A program made the translations under genes and the position numbers. Of a stretch of DNA of 35,649 nucleotides, positions 33,754-35,649 are shown one piece after another. The notes below the pieces were generated by a model. That model searched no databases. It was not told where the DNA came from and worked only from the letters and a program-made list of their open reading frames with translations. Position 1 is the stretch's first letter. The number at the start of each line of letters is the position of its first letter. Location of the stretch: NCBI GenBank assembly GCA_005881175.1, contig VBEN01000021.1:1-35649 (forward strand), written 5' to 3'. Source of the stretch: Chloroflexota bacterium. GTDB lineage: Bacteria; Chloroflexota; Dormibacteria; CF-121.

Positions 33754-33817
33754 CTCAGGCGGTTAGAGCGGCCGGCTCATAACCGGTTGGTCGAAGGTTC
33801 GAGTCCTTCACGGCCCA
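33744..33817 (+). tRNA. tRNA-Ile2 (anticodon CAT, lysidine type)
   Basis: A complete cloverleaf. Acceptor stem GGGCCGT (33744-33750) pairs with ACGGCCC (33810-33816) and A73 follows at 33817. D-stem GCTC/GAGC; anticodon stem GCCGG/CCGGT with anticodon CAT at 33778-33780; variable region TGGTC; T-stem GAAGG/CCTTC with loop TTCGAGT. The CTCATAACCG anticodon arm and GGTCG variable segment resemble tRNA-Ile(CAU) genes, whose C34 is changed to lysidine by TilS to read AUA. Elongator tRNA-Met is the alternative. No 3-prime CCA is encoded. The first 10 bases overlap the CoA-transferase CDS. Confidence 0.92.
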
Positions 33818-33856
33818 TCCTCAGCCCTCGGACGCCGAGCGGCATGCCCGGCAAGT

Positions 33857-33862
33857 TATCGT
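33857..33862 (+). promoter_or_regulatory. -10 box TATCGT upstream of the broken methyltransferase
   Basis: TATCGT (TAnnnT) lies exactly 12 to 7 bases before GTG 33869. Confidence 0.35.
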
Positions 33863-33868
33863 CCCTAC

Positions 33869-34439
33869 GTGGCCGATGCAGCGTCGTTCGATCGATTCGC
33901 GGCGGATTACGATCGATTTGCAAGTCTCGAGCGACCGACCATTCTGGAATGGTTGCTCAAGCAGTTGCCGGCCTCTCGCTCGCGAGCGCTCGATGCCGGC
34001 TGCGGAACCGGGCGGCAGACGCTAGCCCTGGCAGATCGATTCGACCAGGTCGTTGGCGTCGATATCAGTCACCCGCTGATCGACATCGCACGACGGCGAC
34101 GGCTCCCGCCGAACGTCCAGTACTACGTCGAAGATCTGATGGCCTTTGTCGATCCAGACGGCTTCGACCTGGTCTTCAGCTCGACCACACTGCACCACCT
34201 GCCGGAGATAGAAGCGGCCCTGCTGCACTTACGCGGGCTGGTCCGACCCGCCGGCCCGTGACGCGCGATGGCTTTTCATGTTCCGCACGAGCCGCCCGTG
34301 GCTCGACCATCTGGCCAGCGATAGCTATTTGTCCCGCCGTGAGTTTGAGCGAGTGTACGGTGCGACCTTTCGGGGCGCTCATTTCCAGCAGCTTGGCTAC
34401 GCGCACGGTCTGGTCTGGCGGAAGCAGGCTAACACGTAG
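33869..34439 (+). pseudogene. Class I SAM methyltransferase broken by internal deletion and frameshift
   Basis: The first frame begins at GTG 33869 and encodes about 130 residues of a class I methyltransferase: LDAGCGTGRQTLALA (cofactor loop), QVVGVDIS, then HHLPEIEAALLHLRGLVRPAGP, and stops at TGA 34259-34261. A second frame, shifted by one base, continues at about 34257 and reads RDARWLFMFRTSRPWLDHL, SDSYLSRREFERVYGATF and ends YAHGLVWRKQANT at TAG 34437-34439. This second part is the normal C-terminus of the same protein type. About 40-50 residues that should follow the LVRP(G) segment are missing, so a deletion plus frame change, not a single base slip, is the likely lesion. It is probably non-functional, unless the assembly is wrong here. 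Confidence 0.75.
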
Positions 34440-34442
34440 AGC

Positions 34443-35636
34443 TCAGGCCGATCGAGACTGGGCGGCGACCGGCCGGGTCAGCGCCCAGCGACCGGTGGTC
34501 AAGCGCTGCAGGCCCCAGCCCTCCTCGTGGACCTTTCGATGATGGGGGCGGCACAACAGGATCAGGTTGGTCATCGTCGTCGGTCCCTGGTCGATCCAGT
34601 GCTTGACGTGATGCGTGTCGGTCCATTGGGGCGGCCGGGTGCAGTGCTCCGCGACGCAACCCCGGTCCCGGACCGCGAGGGCCCGCCGGGTGGCGGGCGG
34701 GGTGGAGCGGCTGGCCCGGGTGATCTCCGCATCCAGTTCGCCCTTGCCAATAATTCGGCTGATGGCGGCGTCGCAGGCGATCCGGCGCACGGTCTCGGCA
34801 GGAATGATGGCACCACCGTCGAGCTCGCCGCCAGGCGAACCCGTCGCACCAATCAGCGTGTCGACGCTGGCCCGGATGATCAGGTGCGGCCGCGGCCCGG
34901 CGCCGTCCGTCGAGGCACCGGCTCGCGGCTGGCAGAGCTCGACCAGCCGGTCGGCGCGGCGTTGCCCCGGCGTGCGCTCGTCGTCTTTGCCCGTCGGCAG
35001 GTAGCCGCTGACCGCGTTGCGAACGATAGCCCCCGCCTCGGCATCGAGCAGGCCGTCGAGCCGGACGATGCCGTCGAGGGGCTCGCTGATAGTCAGGTAG
35101 CGCCGCTGGTGTGCCCGGTTCGCCTCGGCCAGGGCGGCCTGGGCATCGACCCGATGTTCGAAGGTTTTGGCCACCCCGGTGAACTGGCCGGGATCCATGG
35201 CGTCCGCCAAGGGCAGCAGGCTGCCCTCCGCCTTGCGCACCACGGCGGCGCCGACATGCTCCGCGGTCCGGGCCATGACGGCGACGTGTTGATACGCAAG
35301 CTGGCCACTGGCAAACGCCTTCTCCGTCTGCGGCAGGTGCTCCAGCTGGCGGGCGATGCCGACCCGCTCCGCCGCGGCGTTTCCCGAGAGTTTGCACCTC
35401 GAGCGCAGCCAGGCCACCAGGTCAATCGCCCCGTCGGCGGCATACTCGCCGGACTGATCGAAGCGCCGGAGCCCCTCGGCGAAGACCGCCTCCAGGCGGT
35501 CCCTGGCTTCCCTGGTGTGGATCAGCCCTTCGCCAAGCGAGGAGCCCGCTGCCGTCCGCACGGCGGCGGCGTAGTCATCAATCGCGGCCATCAGTCGAGC
35601 TCGGCTGATCTCGATCCGACTGGCTGACGCGGCCAT
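34443..35636 (-). CDS. DUF222/HNH endonuclease-domain protein (13E12 type)
   Basis: A 397-residue protein. Residues about 15-280 match the helical DUF222 module common to the 13E12 repeat family of actinobacteria. The C-terminal HNH part has CVAEHCTRPPQWTDTHHV followed by W and NLILLCRPHH, giving the zinc Cys pairs and the H-H/N-H metal motif. HNH proteins cleave DNA, but members of this family are mostly uncharacterised and occur in many copies per genome. The start ATG 35636 is near the window edge, so upstream signals cannot be seen. The stop is 3 bp from the end of the convergent pseudogene. Confidence 0.9.
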   Translation of the reverse strand: MAASASRIEISRARLMAAIDDYAAAVRTAAGSSLGEGLIHTREARDRLEAVFAEGLRRFDQSGEYAADGAIDLVAWLRSRCKLSGNAAAERVGIARQLEHLPQTEKAFASGQLAYQHVAVMARTAEHVGAAVVRKAEGSLLPLADAMDPGQFTGVAKTFEHRVDAQAALAEANRAHQRRYLTISEPLDGIVRLDGLLDAEAGAIVRNAVSGYLPTGKDDERTPGQRRADRLVELCQPRAGASTDGAGPRPHLIIRASVDTLIGATGSPGGELDGGAIIPAETVRRIACDAAISRIIGKGELDAEITRASRSTPPATRRALAVRDRGCVAEHCTRPPQWTDTHHVKHWIDQGPTTMTNLILLCRPHHRKVHEEGWGLQRLTTGRWALTRPVAAQSRSA

Positions 35637-35649
35637 ACTCGCAGCATGA

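Noticed and set aside
34429-35397. Second minus-strand open frame in the HNH gene
   Set aside because: Shadow of the DUF222/HNH frame; no motifs and extremely Arg/Gly-rich.
34443-35636. Mobile element associated with the DUF222/HNH gene
   Set aside because: No terminal inverted repeats, target duplications, integrase or intron features are visible; this family is usually chromosomal and multi-copy.

Overview
The window is a GC-rich stretch of an ordinary-looking bacterial chromosome carrying roughly 35 tightly packed genes. No gene-free stretch exceeds 300 bases. I saw no CRISPR array, insertion sequence or rRNA. High GC, many genes with no leader (a -10 box ending 6-9 bases before the start codon), a K+-independent membrane pyrophosphatase, a Re-citrate-synthase-like protein and a DUF222/HNH (13E12-type) protein together suggest a Chloroflexota-like or Ca. 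Dormibacterota-like terrestrial lineage, possibly Actinomycetota. This placement is inference; no marker gene fixes it.

Layout. 1-7.4 kb: a truncated unknown, a small DUF4012-like membrane protein, an HD-GYP sensor, a metallo-beta-lactamase-fold hydrolase converging with an alpha/beta hydrolase, a TauE exporter with a small membrane partner, class I aldolase fbaB, and small proteins including a zinc-ribbon-like one. 7.4-10.6 kb: a small HTH regulator divergent from the Re-citrate-synthase-like enzyme, then a DUF3352 protein. 10.6-15.3 kb: a TetR regulator whose start region carries a perfect palindrome, followed by a compact operon (SCP2, two MaoC hydratases, acyl-CoA dehydrogenase, SDR, enoyl-CoA hydratase). 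This operon holds the parts of the eukaryotic peroxisomal multifunctional enzyme 2 as separate genes. 15.4-20.3 kb: two small secreted proteins sharing a GxxVSxxA motif, a stand-alone CinA N-domain back to back with a metalloprotease-like protein, and hppA. 20.4-28.9 kb: a membrane-fused spermidine-synthase-like protein, Mrp, a LOG-family protein, galactokinase, a GH2 and a GH1 glycosidase that both look catalytically or structurally damaged, and a Yip1 membrane protein. 28.9-35.6 kb: a flippase, a secreted C39-like peptidase, an SDR/CoA-transferase pair whose last codons lie inside a tRNA-Ile2(CAT) gene, a broken methyltransferase, and the DUF222/HNH protein.

How it works together. Two acyl-CoA loci (10.6-15.3 and 31.4-33.75 kb) point to fatty or branched acyl-CoA catabolism; galK with the glycosidases points to galactoside use; fbaB, the citrate-synthase-like enzyme and hppA are central metabolism and energy genes. 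The most distinctive features are regulatory and architectural: a symmetric -10 box serving two leaderless divergent genes, an inverted repeat with an outward -10 box in each arm, a CDS stop codon made from tRNA bases, and an 8-codon bridging ORF.
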